DNA of 64,000 bases from Bradyrhizobium sp. BR 10289. Lineage in GTDB: Bacteria > Pseudomonadota > Alphaproteobacteria > Rhizobiales > Xanthobacteraceae. Where the stretch lies: NCBI RefSeq assembly GCF_019455385.1, contig NZ_JACOFR010000004.1, positions 372,001 through 436,000 of the forward strand, in the 5' to 3' direction. The notes beneath the pieces were generated by a model. The model was not told the origin of the DNA and made no database searches. It saw only the letters and a list, made by a program, of their open reading frames with translations. Below, one piece after another: positions 33,779 to 44,219 of the stretch (its first letter is position 1; each line of letters opens with the position of its first letter). The position numbers were made by a program, and so were the translations under genes.

Positions 33779-35761
33779 TCACTCCGCCGGCTGCAGGCGC
33801 TGTCTGGCCCGCGCCGGCTTCGGCGCGCCGACGCGCAGGCGGCGGTCGGACAGTGACAACACGCCGCCGAACGCCATCAGCACGGGGCCCCACCAGATCA
33901 TGAGCACCAGCGGCTTGTGATAGATGCGCACGGCGATCGCCCCTTCCGCAGTGGCATCGCCAAGCGAGATATAGAGCTGACTTGCGCCGCGCGTCAGCAG
34001 CGCGGCCTCCGTGGTCGAGGAGCCGCGCGTGGTAAAGCTGCGCTTGGACGGCGACATGACGCTGATCGTCTCGCCATCGCGGCTGACGTTGAACTCGGCG
34101 ATCATCTCGCGGAAGTTCGGCCCCTGGCGCGAAAACAGGCCGTCGAGCTTGAGATCGTAGCCGGCGACATGGGCAACGTCGTTCTGCTTCATGGTCGCGA
34201 TGTATTCGCTGTTCCAGGTGGTCTCGCAGACGATGCCGATCAGCGCGACGCCGAGGCCGGCATGCGCGAACGCCGTGCCCCAGGCCGAGCGCGGCAAGCC
34301 GCGGGCGCGGTGCATGGCCGTCGCGAACGGCAGACGGATGAGGCCGGTCCGCTCGACGATGTCGGTGATGCTGCCTGCGATGACGAAGATGCCGAGCCCG
34401 ATCGCGAGCGGCGCCAGCGTCGCGCCGCCGCTGGTCCAGCCCCAGACGATGGCCACCGCAACGAGCCCGGCGACACCGGCGGCGAGCAGCCGCTGGGTGA
34501 CGCCGAGCAGATCACCGCGCTTCCACGCCAGCATCGGCCCGAACGGCACTGCGATCAGCAGCAGCGCGAACAGCGGCACGAAGGTCAGGTTGTAGAAGGG
34601 CGCACCGACCGACATCTTGAAATCGGCCATCACCTCCATCGCCAGCGGATAGAGCGTGCCGAACAGCACGACCGCGCAGGCGACGGTGAGCAGGAGATTG
34701 TTCAGCACCAGCGCGCCCTCGCGCGAGATCGGCGCGAACAGGCCGCCCTGCTTCAGCGAGGTCGCGCGTCCCGCGAAAAGCGACAGGCTGCCGCCGATGA
34801 ACAGGCAGAGGATCAGGAGGATGAACACGCCGCGGGTCGGATCAGTGGCGAAGGCATGCACCGAGGTGATGACGCCGGAGCGCACCAGGAAGGTGCCGAG
34901 CAGCGATAGCGAGAAGGTCAGGATCGACAGAAGAATGGTCCAGACCTTGAGCGCATTGCGCTTCTCCATCACCAGCGCCGAATGCAACAGCGCGGTGCCG
35001 GCGAGCCACGGCATCAGCGAGGCGTTCTCGACCGGATCCCAGAACCACCAGCCGCCCCAACCGAGCTCGTAATAGGCCCAGTACGAGCCCATCGCGATGC
35101 CCAGCGTCAGGAAGATCCAGGCGACCAGCGTCCACGGCCGCACCCAGCGCGCCCAGGCCGCGTCGATACGGCCTTCCATCAGCGCCGCGATGGCGAAGGA
35201 GAACGAGATCGAGAAGCCGACATAGCCGAGATAGAGCATCGGCGGGTGCACGGCGAGGCCGATGTCCTGCAGCACCGGATTGAGATCGCGTCCCTCGATC
35301 GGCGGATTGACGATGCGCAGGAACGGGTTCGAGGTGATCAGGATGAAGAGATAGAAGGCACTGGCGATCCAGGCCTGCACGGCGAGCACATGCGCGCGCA
35401 GCGACAGCGGCAGATTGTTGCCGAATGCCGCGACGAGGCCGCCGAACAGCGCCAGGATCGACACCCACAGCAGCATCGAGCCTTCATGGTTTCCCCATAC
35501 GCCGGTGATCTTGTAGAGCAGCGGCTTCATCGAGTGGGAATTCTCGTAGACGTTGGCGACGGAGAAGTCCGAGTTCACATGCAACGTCACGAGCGCAACG
35601 AACGAGGCACCGACGAACAGCAGTTGCGCCAGAGCGGTCGAGCGCGCGACGTTCATCAGCGCGGCGTCGCGCAGGCGCGCGCCGATCAGCGGCACGATGG
35701 ACTGGATCAGCGCCAGCGCGAGCGCCAGCACCAGTGCGTAATGTCCTGATTCCGCGATCAC
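33779..35761 (-). CDS. cycK: CycK/CcmF, cytochrome c haem lyase
   Basis: A 660-residue polytopic membrane protein of full CcmF length. The haem-handling motif [19 protein letters not shown] is near residues 233-251, with several His in neighbouring periplasmic loops. It ligates haem, received from CycJ, to apocytochrome c together with CycH and CycL. Its ATG overlaps the stop of cycJ by four bases. This pathway is essential for the cytochrome oxidases used in symbiotic and microaerobic respiration. Confidence 0.96.
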   Translation of the reverse strand: MIAESGHYALVLALALALIQSIVPLIGARLRDAALMNVARSTALAQLLFVGASFVALVTLHVNSDFSVANVYENSHSMKPLLYKITGVWGNHEGSMLLWVSILALFGGLVAAFGNNLPLSLRAHVLAVQAWIASAFYLFILITSNPFLRIVNPPIEGRDLNPVLQDIGLAVHPPMLYLGYVGFSISFSFAIAALMEGRIDAAWARWVRPWTLVAWIFLTLGIAMGSYWAYYELGWGGWWFWDPVENASLMPWLAGTALLHSALVMEKRNALKVWTILLSILTFSLSLLGTFLVRSGVITSVHAFATDPTRGVFILLILCLFIGGSLSLFAGRATSLKQGGLFAPISREGALVLNNLLLTVACAVVLFGTLYPLAMEVMADFKMSVGAPFYNLTFVPLFALLLIAVPFGPMLAWKRGDLLGVTQRLLAAGVAGLVAVAIVWGWTSGGATLAPLAIGLGIFVIAGSITDIVERTGLIRLPFATAMHRARGLPRSAWGTAFAHAGLGVALIGIVCETTWNSEYIATMKQNDVAHVAGYDLKLDGLFSRQGPNFREMIAEFNVSRDGETISVMSPSKRSFTTRGSSTTEAALLTRGASQLYISLGDATAEGAIAVRIYHKPLVLMIWWGPVLMAFGGVLSLSDRRLRVGAPKPARARQRLQPAE

Positions 35762-36267
35762 CGCACCGCTCCCTGCGGGTTGCCCTGCGCCGTCGTCGCC
35801 GCAGGTTTTGCACCACCAGAGGCTTGCGCGCCGTAATCGTCCTTCCAGTGGCCCTGCTTCTTCAGGGCATCGGCGACATCCTTGGGCATGTAGGTCTCGT
35901 CGTGCTTGGCGAGCACGGTGTCGGCCTTGAACACGCCGTTGGCATCGAGCGCGCCTTCGGCGACGACGCCCTGCCCCTCACGGAACAGGTCGGGCAGGAT
36001 GCCCTTGTAGGCGACCGGCAGCTTGGCGCCGCCGTCGGCAACTTCAAACGTCACCGCGAGGTTGTCGCCGCGCTGGAGCGAGCCCGGCTGCACCAGGCCG
36101 CCCAGACGAAAGCGCTTGCCGGGCGCGACGTGCTTCTCAGCAACCATCGTTGGCGTCGAGAAGAACACGATGGAGTCGCGCAGCGCGTTGAGCACCAACG
36201 CCGCCGCAAGCGCGAGCACGGCGAGCGAGCCGCCGATGATGGTCATACGTCGCTGCTTGCGCGTCAT
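35758..36267 (-). CDS. cycJ: CycJ/CcmE, haem chaperone
   Basis: A 169-residue periplasmic haem chaperone anchored by one N-terminal helix. The ATG at 36267 ([13 protein letters not shown]) is the usual CcmE start; the frame is open to 36306 but that would overlap cycH. The covalent haem-binding site is the His in [10 protein letters not shown], with the Tyr four residues on. The C-terminal tail is flexible and Ala/Gly/Pro-rich. Second gene of cycHJKL, 31 bp after cycH. Confidence 0.95.
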   Translation of the reverse strand: MTRKQRRMTIIGGSLAVLALAAALVLNALRDSIVFFSTPTMVAEKHVAPGKRFRLGGLVQPGSLQRGDNLAVTFEVADGGAKLPVAYKGILPDLFREGQGVVAEGALDANGVFKADTVLAKHDETYMPKDVADALKKQGHWKDDYGAQASGGAKPAATTAQGNPQGAVR

Positions 36268-36298
36268 GGCGTATCCGTTCCTTGCCCGTCTCTTCGCA

Positions 36299-37414
36299 TC
36301 ATCCATCGAGCCCGAGCGTCTTGAGGCCTTCGTTGAGCTGCTTCAGCCGCGCGGCATCGTTGGCCACGGCCTGTCGGGCATCGCCGGACGCGCCGACCGC
36401 CTTGTCGCGATCACCCATCACGAGATAGGCGCGCACGAGGCGCAACCAACCCTCGACGTCGTCACCGTTCTGCTTGAGGCGCGTGGCGAGACGCTCGACC
36501 ATGCCGCGCACCATCGCGTTGCGATCGCCCTCGTTCATGTCCTTCGAGGCGGCGATCGTCTCATCGGACAATGCCGGCATTGTCACGCCGCCGCCACCGA
36601 CCCGCGCCAGCGAGGATTGCACCAGCGGACGCCATGGCGCATCCGCCGGCGCTTTGGCCAGCAGCGCGCGCCAGATGTTGGCGGCATCGTCCTTGCGGCC
36701 GTCCTGCTCGGCGGCAAGGCCGAGGAAGTAGTTCGCCTTGGGATCGTCGGCATTGAGCGCATGCGCGCGCTCGAATTCAGTCTTGGCCTCGGCGGTCACG
36801 ACGCCGCTGGCGGCAGCCGCGATGGCCTCGCCGAGATCGGACCTGCGCTCGGCGCTCTCGCCATTGTAGGTGATCGAATTGCGATAGGCGCGCACCGCAT
36901 CGTCGAAGCGGCCGAGCCGTTCCAGCACGGGCGCAAGCACGTTCCAGCCGCGCCCATCGGTCGGATTTTTTTCCAGATGTTGCTCGACCTGCACGACGAG
37001 GTTTTCCAGCGACTGCGCCATGCCGGAGCCCGCGCCGCGCTCGCGCTGCGCCAGCGGAAAATCGCGCAGCAGGGGCGAGCCGAGCGGCATGTAGACGCCG
37101 ATCGCGACCAGCGGCAGCCCGACCAGCGCCACCACGGCCGCCGCGCGGCGCCATTTGAGGCTCGACTTCGGCTCGGATGCGGGCTCGCTGCCGGCCGCGG
37201 CGAGCAGCCTGCGGCTGATCTCGACACGCGCGGCCTCGGCTTCAGGTTGCGCGATCAGCCCTGCGGCGAGATCACGCTCGATCTCGGCGAGCTGGTCCTT
37301 GTAGACCACAACCTCGCTGCCTTGTTCCTGCATGCGCGCGCCGCGGCCGAGCGGCCAGAGCACGGCGAAAATCGCCGCGACCGTCATCAGCGCGAACACG
37401 AACCATAGCGTCAT
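36299..37414 (-). CDS. cycH: CycH/CcmI, apocytochrome c chaperone
   Basis: A 371-residue membrane protein with two N-terminal helices ([20 protein letters not shown] and, near residues 90-110, [19 protein letters not shown]), a Leu-zipper-like loop between them ([17 protein letters not shown]) and a periplasmic TPR-type domain ([25 protein letters not shown]). It delivers apocytochrome c to the CycKL lyase. The ATG at 37414 follows a GGAAG site. First gene of cycHJKL. Confidence 0.94.
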   Translation of the reverse strand: MTLWFVFALMTVAAIFAVLWPLGRGARMQEQGSEVVVYKDQLAEIERDLAAGLIAQPEAEAARVEISRRLLAAAGSEPASEPKSSLKWRRAAAVVALVGLPLVAIGVYMPLGSPLLRDFPLAQRERGAGSGMAQSLENLVVQVEQHLEKNPTDGRGWNVLAPVLERLGRFDDAVRAYRNSITYNGESAERRSDLGEAIAAAASGVVTAEAKTEFERAHALNADDPKANYFLGLAAEQDGRKDDAANIWRALLAKAPADAPWRPLVQSSLARVGGGGVTMPALSDETIAASKDMNEGDRNAMVRGMVERLATRLKQNGDDVEGWLRLVRAYLVMGDRDKAVGASGDARQAVANDAARLKQLNEGLKTLGLDG

Positions 37415-37545
37415 CTGGCAAGCTTCCGGCAGCGCGCGAGCCGCGCCCATAGCTGGCTTTACACCACGGCCGGACGATGCGGCAATTGAGAATTGTCAAT
37501 TCGGCGCGAGCGCACACAGGCCCGAAATGATGAAAATCCAACGGC

Positions 37546-37815
37546 TTAGCCGATTTCGAAGTCGGTACTTTGTGCGGCGTCCTCGCCGTGCCCGTTGAAG
37601 GCCTTCAGGAAGTACGTTCCCGGCGCGATGGCATCAGGCAATCTGATGCGGAGCGCTCCGACCGGAACAGGCGATGCAACCCTGGTGACAGTCTCGGGCA
37701 GTTGCCGACCGCTCGCTTTCTCGACCAACACCACCTTCGCGCCGGTCATCAGCCGTTGATATTTGGCGATAATGACACGGTTCTCGATTTCGATGGAACT
37801 GATAACGGGTTTCAT
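37546..37815 (-). CDS. Small hypothetical protein, beta-rich
   Basis: An 89-residue protein when started at the ATG at 37815 (MKPVISSIEIENRVIIAKYQ). It looks like a single beta-sandwich of IPT/TIG or filamin kind (GAKVVLVEKASGRQLPETVTRV, then RLPDAIAPGTYFLKAFN), with no signal peptide and no Cys. It lies between two unrelated minus-strand genes with gaps of about 100-130 bp each side. I do not recognise a family with confidence, and no function is suggested. Confidence 0.55.
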   Translation of the reverse strand: MKPVISSIEIENRVIIAKYQRLMTGAKVVLVEKASGRQLPETVTRVASPVPVGALRIRLPDAIAPGTYFLKAFNGHGEDAAQSTDFEIG

Positions 37816-37914
37816 GCGCCTGCAGATAGAAATTCCAAGAGCTTGCACGCGACCGTAGGGCTCGCGCCCGGCAGCGTCAACCTCAAATTGTGATCACAAA
37901 AATATGCGATTGAA

Positions 37915-39315
37915 TCAGCCAGCGCGCGACGATTTGCGCTCGCCGGTCGCTGCGTTCTCCGCGGCGCGGCTCATCAACGAGGCATAATCATCGCCGAACA
38001 GCACCTGACAGAAGCGAATCGCGGCCTGCACCTGCTGCTGGCGATAGGTGCGGACCTTGTGATCGGCCGCGCGCAGCGACTGCACCAGCTGCTCGGTCGA
38101 GCGTTCGACATACTGCTGGAGGTCGGAATAGGTGCGCAGCGTGACCTCGTTGATCGCAAGCTCGCTGGCGTAATTGCGGCAGATCGCCACGAAATCGATC
38201 AATGCCGCGGCTTCCTCGACCTCGGTGCTGTCGATCCGCGCACCCGGCGGAATCTCCTTCTCGGGCCGTTGGCGCAGGATGCGGCGGACGCGGCCGGGGA
38301 CACTGTCGATCTCGGATTGCAGCGCGTTGGAGATGTCGGCGCGGATCGAGGTCAGCTGCTTGCCCCAGACGGAATCGTTGCGCAGGTCGAGTTCCGTGCG
38401 CAGGCCGCGGACGCCGTCATGCAGCGCCTTGAGATTGTCGGCGACGGTGTCGAAATGGCCGCGCTTGATGTCCGTGCGCAGGATGGCGGCGAGGCAGGAC
38501 AGATCGTGCAGGGCCATGGTGACCGCGACGCCGTAAGGCGTGGCGGCAACGCGGATCTCGTCGTCGGAGGCGGCAATCTTGATGGCGAGGCGGATGATCT
38601 GCCACGGCGCGGTCATCCGCTGCACGACCATCGACAGAGCGAAGGGCAGCATTTGCGGCGTCTGGAGCACGGGGATGTTGAGCGCAGACGTCACCGAGGC
38701 GATCTGGGGGTCGCCGAAAGCGCGCAGGAAGCGCGGCAGCTTCTCGTTCAGGGTGGCGATCGCCTCGCGGACGGAGAGCACGGCTCCAACCGAATAGAGG
38801 TCCTCGATCACGCTGGGCGGGCCGACGCGGGCGAGCGCGCGCGATTTGTCGCCGCCGCCGGGCCCGGTCAGCGCGAAGATCGCATCCGCAGCCACGGCCT
38901 GGAGCTTTTGCGCGAGGGCCTCGACCTGGCCTGCACTGTCGGCCGGCATGCGCGCCAGCGCCGTCTCGAATTCACTGATCTTGTCCGGGGCACCGTCACG
39001 GCCGAGCCATTGCCAGATCGGCTGGAGCGAGGAGCGGCGGATCTGCCCAACCCGGAGCGGGGCGCCCGCCTCGACCAAGAACGGTTCCAGCACCTGGAAC
39101 AGCAATCGCGACAGGTCATCGGTGCGCGGTGGAGGGGCTTCGTCGGCTTCGGTCTTGCGGACGATCTTGCGCAGCTGCTCGAGCACGAGGGTCGCCACAG
39201 CCGTGTCCTGACCGCGCTCGAGCGCGCGCTCGAACTCCCGCATCAGCAGTGCCTGCGACTGCGGCGGGAGCTGCGCGAGATATTCCCTCAGCCGCTCGAT
39301 CGATGTCTGGCTCAT
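37915..39315 (-). CDS. Conserved hypothetical protein, helical
   Basis: A 466-residue, almost wholly helical, soluble protein without membrane segment or signal peptide. It opens MSQTSIERLREYLAQLPPQSQALLMREFERALERGQ and contains repeated heptad-like stretches. I recognise no catalytic motif. The gene stands alone between the small beta-rich protein and the sensor kinase at 39476. Such long solitary proteins are common in Bradyrhizobium; one could guess a scaffold or envelope-associated role but nothing in the sequence proves it. Confidence 0.75.
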   Translation of the reverse strand: MSQTSIERLREYLAQLPPQSQALLMREFERALERGQDTAVATLVLEQLRKIVRKTEADEAPPPRTDDLSRLLFQVLEPFLVEAGAPLRVGQIRRSSLQPIWQWLGRDGAPDKISEFETALARMPADSAGQVEALAQKLQAVAADAIFALTGPGGGDKSRALARVGPPSVIEDLYSVGAVLSVREAIATLNEKLPRFLRAFGDPQIASVTSALNIPVLQTPQMLPFALSMVVQRMTAPWQIIRLAIKIAASDDEIRVAATPYGVAVTMALHDLSCLAAILRTDIKRGHFDTVADNLKALHDGVRGLRTELDLRNDSVWGKQLTSIRADISNALQSEIDSVPGRVRRILRQRPEKEIPPGARIDSTEVEEAAALIDFVAICRNYASELAINEVTLRTYSDLQQYVERSTEQLVQSLRAADHKVRTYRQQQVQAAIRFCQVLFGDDYASLMSRAAENAATGERKSSRAG

Positions 39316-39457
39316 GCGCCCGGGTTATGCACGGTGAAGTGGCGGACATAGGATGTGTCCGGCGCGATCATAGGTGGCCGCGCCTTAAGAAGCCGTTGAG
39401 GACGTTGGCCGCAATACCCCCGTTTTGCTCCGGATCGGCGCCCAGCGGAGCAGATAA

Positions 39458-39474
39458 CCCCTTGGGAACAGGGG
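39458..39474 (-). terminator. Short hairpin after the sensor kinase
   Basis: CCCCT (39458-39462) and AGGGG (39470-39474) pair over a 7-base loop immediately after the kinase stop codon; flanking TAA/TTA bases add weak pairs. Only TTAT follows on the minus strand. Weak terminator candidate. Confidence 0.3.
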
Positions 39475-39475
39475 A

Positions 39476-40897
39476 TTATATTCCGGGAAGCACCAGCTCG
39501 GCCCGCAGGCCCCCGATCGGCGCGCCACTGAGCGAGAGGCTGCCGCCATAGAGCGCGGCAAGGTCGGTGACGATGGACAGGCCCAGCCCCGAGCCGGGTT
39601 TGGACTCATCCAGCCGCTGACCGCGGCGGGAGACCTGAGCGCGCTCCGCCTCGGACAGGCCGCGGCCGTCATCGTCCACGACGATCCGTAAGCGCGGGCC
39701 GGCCCCCGCCTGCTGCGGCGGCTCGACCAAAACCTCGATAAAGACACGGGAGGCCGCCCATTTGCAGGCATTGTCGACGAGATTGCCGACCATCTCCTCC
39801 AGATCCTGCCGCTCGCCGCGGAATTTCGCCGACGGATCGGCCTTGGCCTCGACCATGATGCCGCGGTCGCGGTGGATCTTCTCCATGGTCCGCCGCAGCG
39901 CCTCGATCGGGGGCGCGACGTCCGTGACAGTCGCAACGACCGACACGCGGGCGGCGATGCGCGCGCGCTCGAGGTGGTGGGCGACCTGATCGCGCATCAC
40001 GTCGGCCTGCTCCATCACCTTCTCCGCGAACGGATCGGCTGCATGCGCGCTGGCCTCGTTCACGATCACCGAGAGCGGCGTCTTGATCGCATGGGCAAGA
40101 TTGCCGACATGGGTGCGCGCGCGCTCGACGATCTCGCGATTGGCGTCGATCAGCGCGTTGGTCTCGCGCGCCAAAGGTGCGATCTCGACCGGGAATTCGC
40201 CCTCGAGCCGTTCCGCCCGCCCTGATCGGATATCAGCGATGGATTCCGAGATGCGCTTGAGCGGCGCAAGGCCGAAGCGGACCTGGAACACGGTGGTCAA
40301 AAGCAGCACGATGCCGAGCGCGGTGAAGGTACCGCCGAGATAGTAATCGAAGCTGCGCGTCTCGTCGAAAATCTCGGTGTCGTCGCCGGCGACGCTGACC
40401 AGGAACTTGCCGTCGGCGCCGAGATCGACGGGACGCTCGACCATCCGCAGATTCTGCCCTTCCGGCCCGTCGACATAGGCGAGCCGAATGCCGGCGGCGG
40501 TGAGCTCGGCGCCCTGCTCCTCCAGCTTCGGCAGCTTCTTGTCCCAGAGCGAGCGCGAGGAGCGCACCTCCGGCTTCTCGGTATCGGTGCGCGTGATCTG
40601 CCAGTACCAGCCGGACAGCGGCAGCTCGAACAGGGGCTCGCCGAGCGACTGGAACTGACGGTCCGGCGGCTCGTCGGGGGTCGCGACCTCGGCGATGAGC
40701 GTGCGCAGATAGAGGTTGAGCCGGCGGTCGAAGGCGCGCTCGGTGGCGTTCTTGTAGACCGAGGACAGCACCACGCCGGTGATGGCCAGGATCACCACGA
40801 GCCACGCCGTCGCCGAGAGGAACAGTCGGTTGGCGAGCGAGCTGGCGGGCATCGAAATGATTCCGGAGACTCGGGGCGGCATGGCGTCGGCGGTCAT
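39476..40897 (-). CDS. Sensor histidine kinase (PhoQ/QseC-like)
   Basis: A 473-residue kinase: TM1 near residues 25-47, a periplasmic domain of about 135 residues, TM2 near 188-208, HAMP, the H box VGNLAHAIKTPLSVI with H269, and HATPase boxes NLVDNACKWA, DDDGRGLSEAE and GSGLGLSIVTDL. It starts 46 bp after the end of the regulator gene at 40944, so the two form one operon and a cognate pair. The signal is unknown; the periplasmic part is rich in charged residues, so ions or envelope stress are possible. Confidence 0.92.
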   Translation of the reverse strand: MTADAMPPRVSGIISMPASSLANRLFLSATAWLVVILAITGVVLSSVYKNATERAFDRRLNLYLRTLIAEVATPDEPPDRQFQSLGEPLFELPLSGWYWQITRTDTEKPEVRSSRSLWDKKLPKLEEQGAELTAAGIRLAYVDGPEGQNLRMVERPVDLGADGKFLVSVAGDDTEIFDETRSFDYYLGGTFTALGIVLLLTTVFQVRFGLAPLKRISESIADIRSGRAERLEGEFPVEIAPLARETNALIDANREIVERARTHVGNLAHAIKTPLSVIVNEASAHAADPFAEKVMEQADVMRDQVAHHLERARIAARVSVVATVTDVAPPIEALRRTMEKIHRDRGIMVEAKADPSAKFRGERQDLEEMVGNLVDNACKWAASRVFIEVLVEPPQQAGAGPRLRIVVDDDGRGLSEAERAQVSRRGQRLDESKPGSGLGLSIVTDLAALYGGSLSLSGAPIGGLRAELVLPGI

Positions 40898-40943
40898 GAC
40901 GCGACCAAGGCCCCTGTCCGGCCGCTCGTCAAGCCCGGATCCG

Positions 40944-41615
40944 TCAAGCCCCTGCTGGCGGCGGGGTCAGAAGATAGCCGAGGCCACGGACGGTCTGGAT
41001 GATGTCGACATCCAGCTTCTTGCGGATACGGCCGACGAACACCTCGATGGTGTTGGAGTCGCGGTCGAAGTCCTGGTCGTAGAGATGCTCGACCAGCTCG
41101 GTGCGCGAGACGACGCGGCCGGAATGGTGCATCAAATAGGCCAGAAGCCGATATTCGTGCGAGGTCATCTTGACCGGATTGCCTGACACGCTGACCCGGC
41201 CGGTGCGGGTGTCGAGCGTGACGGGGCCGCAGGAGAGCTCGCTCTGGGCATGGCCGGTCGAGCGGCGCAGCAGCGCGCGGATGCGCGCCAGCACCTCCTC
41301 CAGATGGAACGGTTTTGCGACGTAATCGTCGGCGCCGGCATCGAAGCCCTGCACCTTGTCGCTCCAGCGGTCGCGCGCCGTGAGGATCAGCACCGGCATG
41401 GTGCGGCCGTTGCGGCGCCAGGCTTCCAGCACCGAGATGCCGTCCTTCTTGGGCAGGCCGATATCGAGCACGACGGCGTCGTAGGGCTCGTTGTCGCCGA
41501 GATAGTGTCCTTCCTCACCGTCGAAGGCGCGGTCGACGACGTAGCCGGCGTCGGTCAGCGCCTTGGTGAGCTGGCGATTGAGATCGGGGTCGTCCTCAAC
41601 AACGAGCAGGCGCAC
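40944..41615 (-). CDS. OmpR-family response regulator
   Basis: A 223-residue PhoP-type regulator with the acidic pocket E7-D8-D9, phosphorylation site D51 (VVLDIGLPKKDG), Lys in DDYVAKPFHLEEV, and a C-terminal winged helix (MTSHEYRLLAYLMHHSGRVVSRTELVEHLYDQDFDRDSNTIEVFVGRIRKKL). It is the partner of the kinase that follows. The sequence before it (41616-41856) carries no gene I can support and should hold its promoter. Confidence 0.93.
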   Translation of the reverse strand: MRLLVVEDDPDLNRQLTKALTDAGYVVDRAFDGEEGHYLGDNEPYDAVVLDIGLPKKDGISVLEAWRRNGRTMPVLILTARDRWSDKVQGFDAGADDYVAKPFHLEEVLARIRALLRRSTGHAQSELSCGPVTLDTRTGRVSVSGNPVKMTSHEYRLLAYLMHHSGRVVSRTELVEHLYDQDFDRDSNTIEVFVGRIRKKLDVDIIQTVRGLGYLLTPPPAGA

Positions 41616-41856
41616 GCTTCTCTCCAGAAATAGGCCTTATGAACACCGCACCAGATGAGCAATTCCGGCGTGAACTGAATATGAACGCGGGGAACTGCCG
41701 GCGTTACTTTTTGGTCATATACGATTTGTTCGTCGCGAACGCGACTGCGCCCGCCAGGCCATCGGACGAGCCGGCGGCATGGCGGGCGCAATGTGCCGCG
41801 CAAGGCGGCGAGGCGGAAGGTCCGCCCTTCCCGTTTTGGTTTGCTTGGGTCGGCCG

Positions 41857-42012
41857 TCAGGTCCGGAAGAACACGAACCAGATGACGGCGAGGATCAGGA
41901 CCGCAAGGCCGGTCGAGACGGCGAGCAGCGCCGCCACGGACGGGCCGGGTTCGCCCTGGCGCGCCTCGGTTGCAGTTTCGACGACCTGATGCTGGTCTCG
42001 CGTGGTTGCCAT
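41857..42012 (-). CDS. Small single-helix membrane protein
   Basis: A 51-residue protein from the ATG at 42012, which has GAGG a few bases before it. The first half is polar (MATTRDQHQVVETATEARQG) and the second half is one membrane helix (VAALLAVSTGLAVLILAVIW) ending in FVFFRT. The family is unknown. Small single-helix proteins of this kind are frequent in Bradyrhizobium. It is divergent from ku across 236 bp (42013-42248), where I see no clear promoter or repeat. Confidence 0.55.
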   Translation of the reverse strand: MATTRDQHQVVETATEARQGEPGPSVAALLAVSTGLAVLILAVIWFVFFRT

Positions 42013-42248
42013 GGGGACCTCAATCTGTGGCTGTCGCCTTCGACGGGCCGCGACATCCTCGCGACCTTGTGTCCTGAGCCAACGCCGGATCCGATTTGAT
42101 GTTCCGGCTTTCGGGGCTGGATCAGCCCAAACTGCGGGGGTCAGCGACTGGTTAACGCAGTTGCAAGATTCCAACCGAACCTGTGTATGATTCGGTGTTC
42201 CCCGATGGTATCCTCATAAGTCGGTCCCTGTTGCGTTTGGAGTAGCCC

Positions 42249-43223
42249 ATGGCCCCCCGCGCCAATTGGAAGGGTTTTCTGCGTCTGTCGCTCGTGACCT
42301 GTCCGGTCGCGCTGTATCCGGCCACTTCGGATACCGAGAAGGTCTCGTTCAACCAGATCAACCGCAAGACCGGCCACCGGATCAAGTATCTCAAGGTCGA
42401 CGCCGAGACCGGTGACGAGGTGACCTCCGAGGACATCGTCAAGGGCTACAAGGTCGACGCCGACACCTATATCGAGGTCACCAAGGACGAGCTCGACGAC
42501 ATCGCGCTCGACTCCACCCACACGATCGAGATCGACGAGTTCGTGCCGAAGGCCGACATCGACAGCCGCTATCTGATCCGCCCCTATTATCTCGTGCCCG
42601 ACGGCAAGGTCGGCCACGACGCCTATGCGGTGATCCGCGAGACCATCCGCAGCATGGACAAGGTCGCCATCGGCCGCGTGGTCCTGACCAACCGCGAGCA
42701 CATCATTGCGCTGGAGCCGCTCGAGAGCGGCCTGATGGGCACGCTGCTGCGCTATCCCTACGAAGTCCGCAGCGAGCAGGAGTACTTCGACGACATCCAG
42801 GACGTGAAGCTGACCAAGGACATGCTCGACCTTGCCAAGCACATCGTCGAGAAGAAGTCCGGCGCGTTCGAGCCCGAGCTGTTCGAGGATCATTACGAGA
42901 CCGCGCTGATCGACCTCATCAACAAAAAGCGCTCGGGCGCGCCGATCGCGGCCAAGGCGACACCCAAGAGCGGCGGCAACGTCATCAACCTGATGGACGC
43001 GCTGAAGAAGAGCATCGCGAACGAGAAGGACGCTACGCCTGCGGCGAAGGTCGCTCCTGCGAAGGGCAAGAAGCCGAAGAAGCGCGTCGAGGGCCAGCGC
43101 GAGATGCTGCTGCCGATCTCCGGCAAGGCCGGCAAGGAAGTTGCCGCGAAGGCCGCGCCCGCACCGAAGAAGGCCGCCGACAAGCCGGTGCGCACGACCG
43201 CGCGAACGAAGAAGGCCGGCTAG
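42249..43223 (+). CDS. ku: Ku, DNA double-strand break end-binding protein
   Basis: A 324-residue bacterial Ku. The core (residues about 1-250) opens MAPRANWKGFLRLSLVTCPVALYPATS and contains FNQINRKTGHRIKYLKVDAETGDEV and GMLGTLLRYPYEV-like sequence. The C-terminal 75 residues are a Lys/Ala-rich tail (KKPKKRVEGQREMLLPISG, then KKAADKPVRTTARTKKAG), typical of extended Ku proteins that contact DNA. It recruits LigD for non-homologous end joining. No ligD lies in the window; rhizobia often have several ku copies. Confidence 0.96.
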   Translation: MAPRANWKGFLRLSLVTCPVALYPATSDTEKVSFNQINRKTGHRIKYLKVDAETGDEVTSEDIVKGYKVDADTYIEVTKDELDDIALDSTHTIEIDEFVPKADIDSRYLIRPYYLVPDGKVGHDAYAVIRETIRSMDKVAIGRVVLTNREHIIALEPLESGLMGTLLRYPYEVRSEQEYFDDIQDVKLTKDMLDLAKHIVEKKSGAFEPELFEDHYETALIDLINKKRSGAPIAAKATPKSGGNVINLMDALKKSIANEKDATPAAKVAPAKGKKPKKRVEGQREMLLPISGKAGKEVAAKAAPAPKKAADKPVRTTARTKKAG

Positions 43224-43279
43224 CAGCGCACCGTTCGATCGCGCAATGATCTCTTCCCTCGCCGGTCGACCGGACTGAC

Positions 43280-43516
43280 ATGCCTTGGTCGGCGGCATTC
43301 GACGATCCCATCTCCCTGCCCGGCGGGCGCAAACTGCGGACGCTGCAACAGGCCGCCGATCACATCGTGCAGTTGCCCGAGGATGCGCAGCATGTGGGCC
43401 ATTGGCAGACCGCGATCGAGACCCTGATCAACGCGGCCGAGACCGGCGGCGGCTGGATGATGTTCGCCCGCATCGCGATGCTGCGCGCGCTCAACGCGGA
43501 CGCTCGCCGCAAGTAG
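43280..43516 (+). CDS. Small conserved hypothetical protein
   Basis: A 78-residue soluble protein (MPWSAAFDDPISLPGGRKLRTLQQAADHIVQLPEDAQHVGHWQTAIETLINAAETGG as separate recognisable segments: opening, helical middle, and a WMMFARIAMLRALN end). It starts 57 bp after ku on the same strand. Small proteins of this type, with the LPGGRxLxTLxxAAxYI pattern, are widespread in Bradyrhizobium, but no function is known to me. Confidence 0.65.
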   Translation: MPWSAAFDDPISLPGGRKLRTLQQAADHIVQLPEDAQHVGHWQTAIETLINAAETGGGWMMFARIAMLRALNADARRK

Positions 43517-43912
43517 CCTCAACAATCCGTTAAGCGACACACCTGTTGTCGGGGGCTGTCTATCACCGGCGCGGCGCCACGTCGTCCGACGTGACCGAGG
43601 ACCAGCACCTCGCCGACAGCGCGCTCGGTGGCCGCACGTGGTGAGCTATCTGGTCGGCCGCCTCGCCGACATGCTGGAACGCGCCGGCAAGACTGCACCG
43701 GGACGCACGAGCAAGTCCTGACGAGGACAACGTCGAATCCGGCAGAATTGGGTGACGAAACCTTAAGTCAACGAATGGCAACATATAAGGCCTGAGGTCG
43801 GGTCCGCCCCACCTGCATCTTGGCGCGTGCACGCGCCCGAAGAGTTAGTGAATCAATTTACCATTCCGAAGACGGCACCAGCCTGCGTTGGACGAATGAA
43901 CAGGAGTTGACG
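43517..43912. other. Gene-poor stretch before the Flp pilin gene
   Basis: No convincing gene in about 395 bp. A 26-codon frame from the GTG at 43641 (SYLVGRLADMLERAGK) to 43721 could be the tail of a decayed small gene. AT-rich sequence around 43760-43795 (ACCTTAAGTC, ACATATAAGG) probably includes the pilin promoter, though no pair of hexamers stands out. A CAGGAG ribosome site precedes the pilin ATG. Confidence 0.4.
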
Positions 43913-44077
43913 ATGGCTTTGCTCAGGTCCTTCTTCGCCGATGAAAGTGCAGCCACCGCTATCGAGTATTGCCTGATCGCCGCCGGCATCGCGCTTGCGA
44001 TCGTCACGATCGTCAACAACACCGGCAGCGCCCTCCTCAATAACAAGTTCAACTCGATCGACGCGGCCACGAAATAG
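43913..44077 (+). CDS. Flp/Fap-type pilin subunit
   Basis: A 54-residue class IVb prepilin: short leader MALLRSFFADESAA followed by the hydrophobic segment TAIEYCLIAAGIALAIVTIV and a small C-terminal part. The Glu five residues after the processing region is present; the usual EYGLIAAGI reads EYCLIAAGI, with Cys for Gly. Flp subunits are cut by a prepilin peptidase and assembled by the Tad machinery for surface attachment. No tad/cpa genes are in the window, so it is an orphan subunit here. Confidence 0.88.
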   Translation: MALLRSFFADESAATAIEYCLIAAGIALAIVTIVNNTGSALLNNKFNSIDAATK

Positions 44078-44219
44078 GCGACGGTCCGAGGCGCCGGTCT
44101 GCCGGCGTCGCCTCCACAAACGCGTCATTTCGAGCGGGCGGCGCTTTGCCCCGCCCCGTTGGCTCCATCCGCGCGACGGTGCTATCAATCGCTGAGCCAC
44201 AGTTGCTCAAGGAATGCGG

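Noticed and set aside
41639..41989. A 116-codon plus-strand frame between the regulator and the small membrane protein
   Set aside because: No ribosome site and no helix or domain pattern; the opposite strand has a better case (GAGG site, clear membrane helix).
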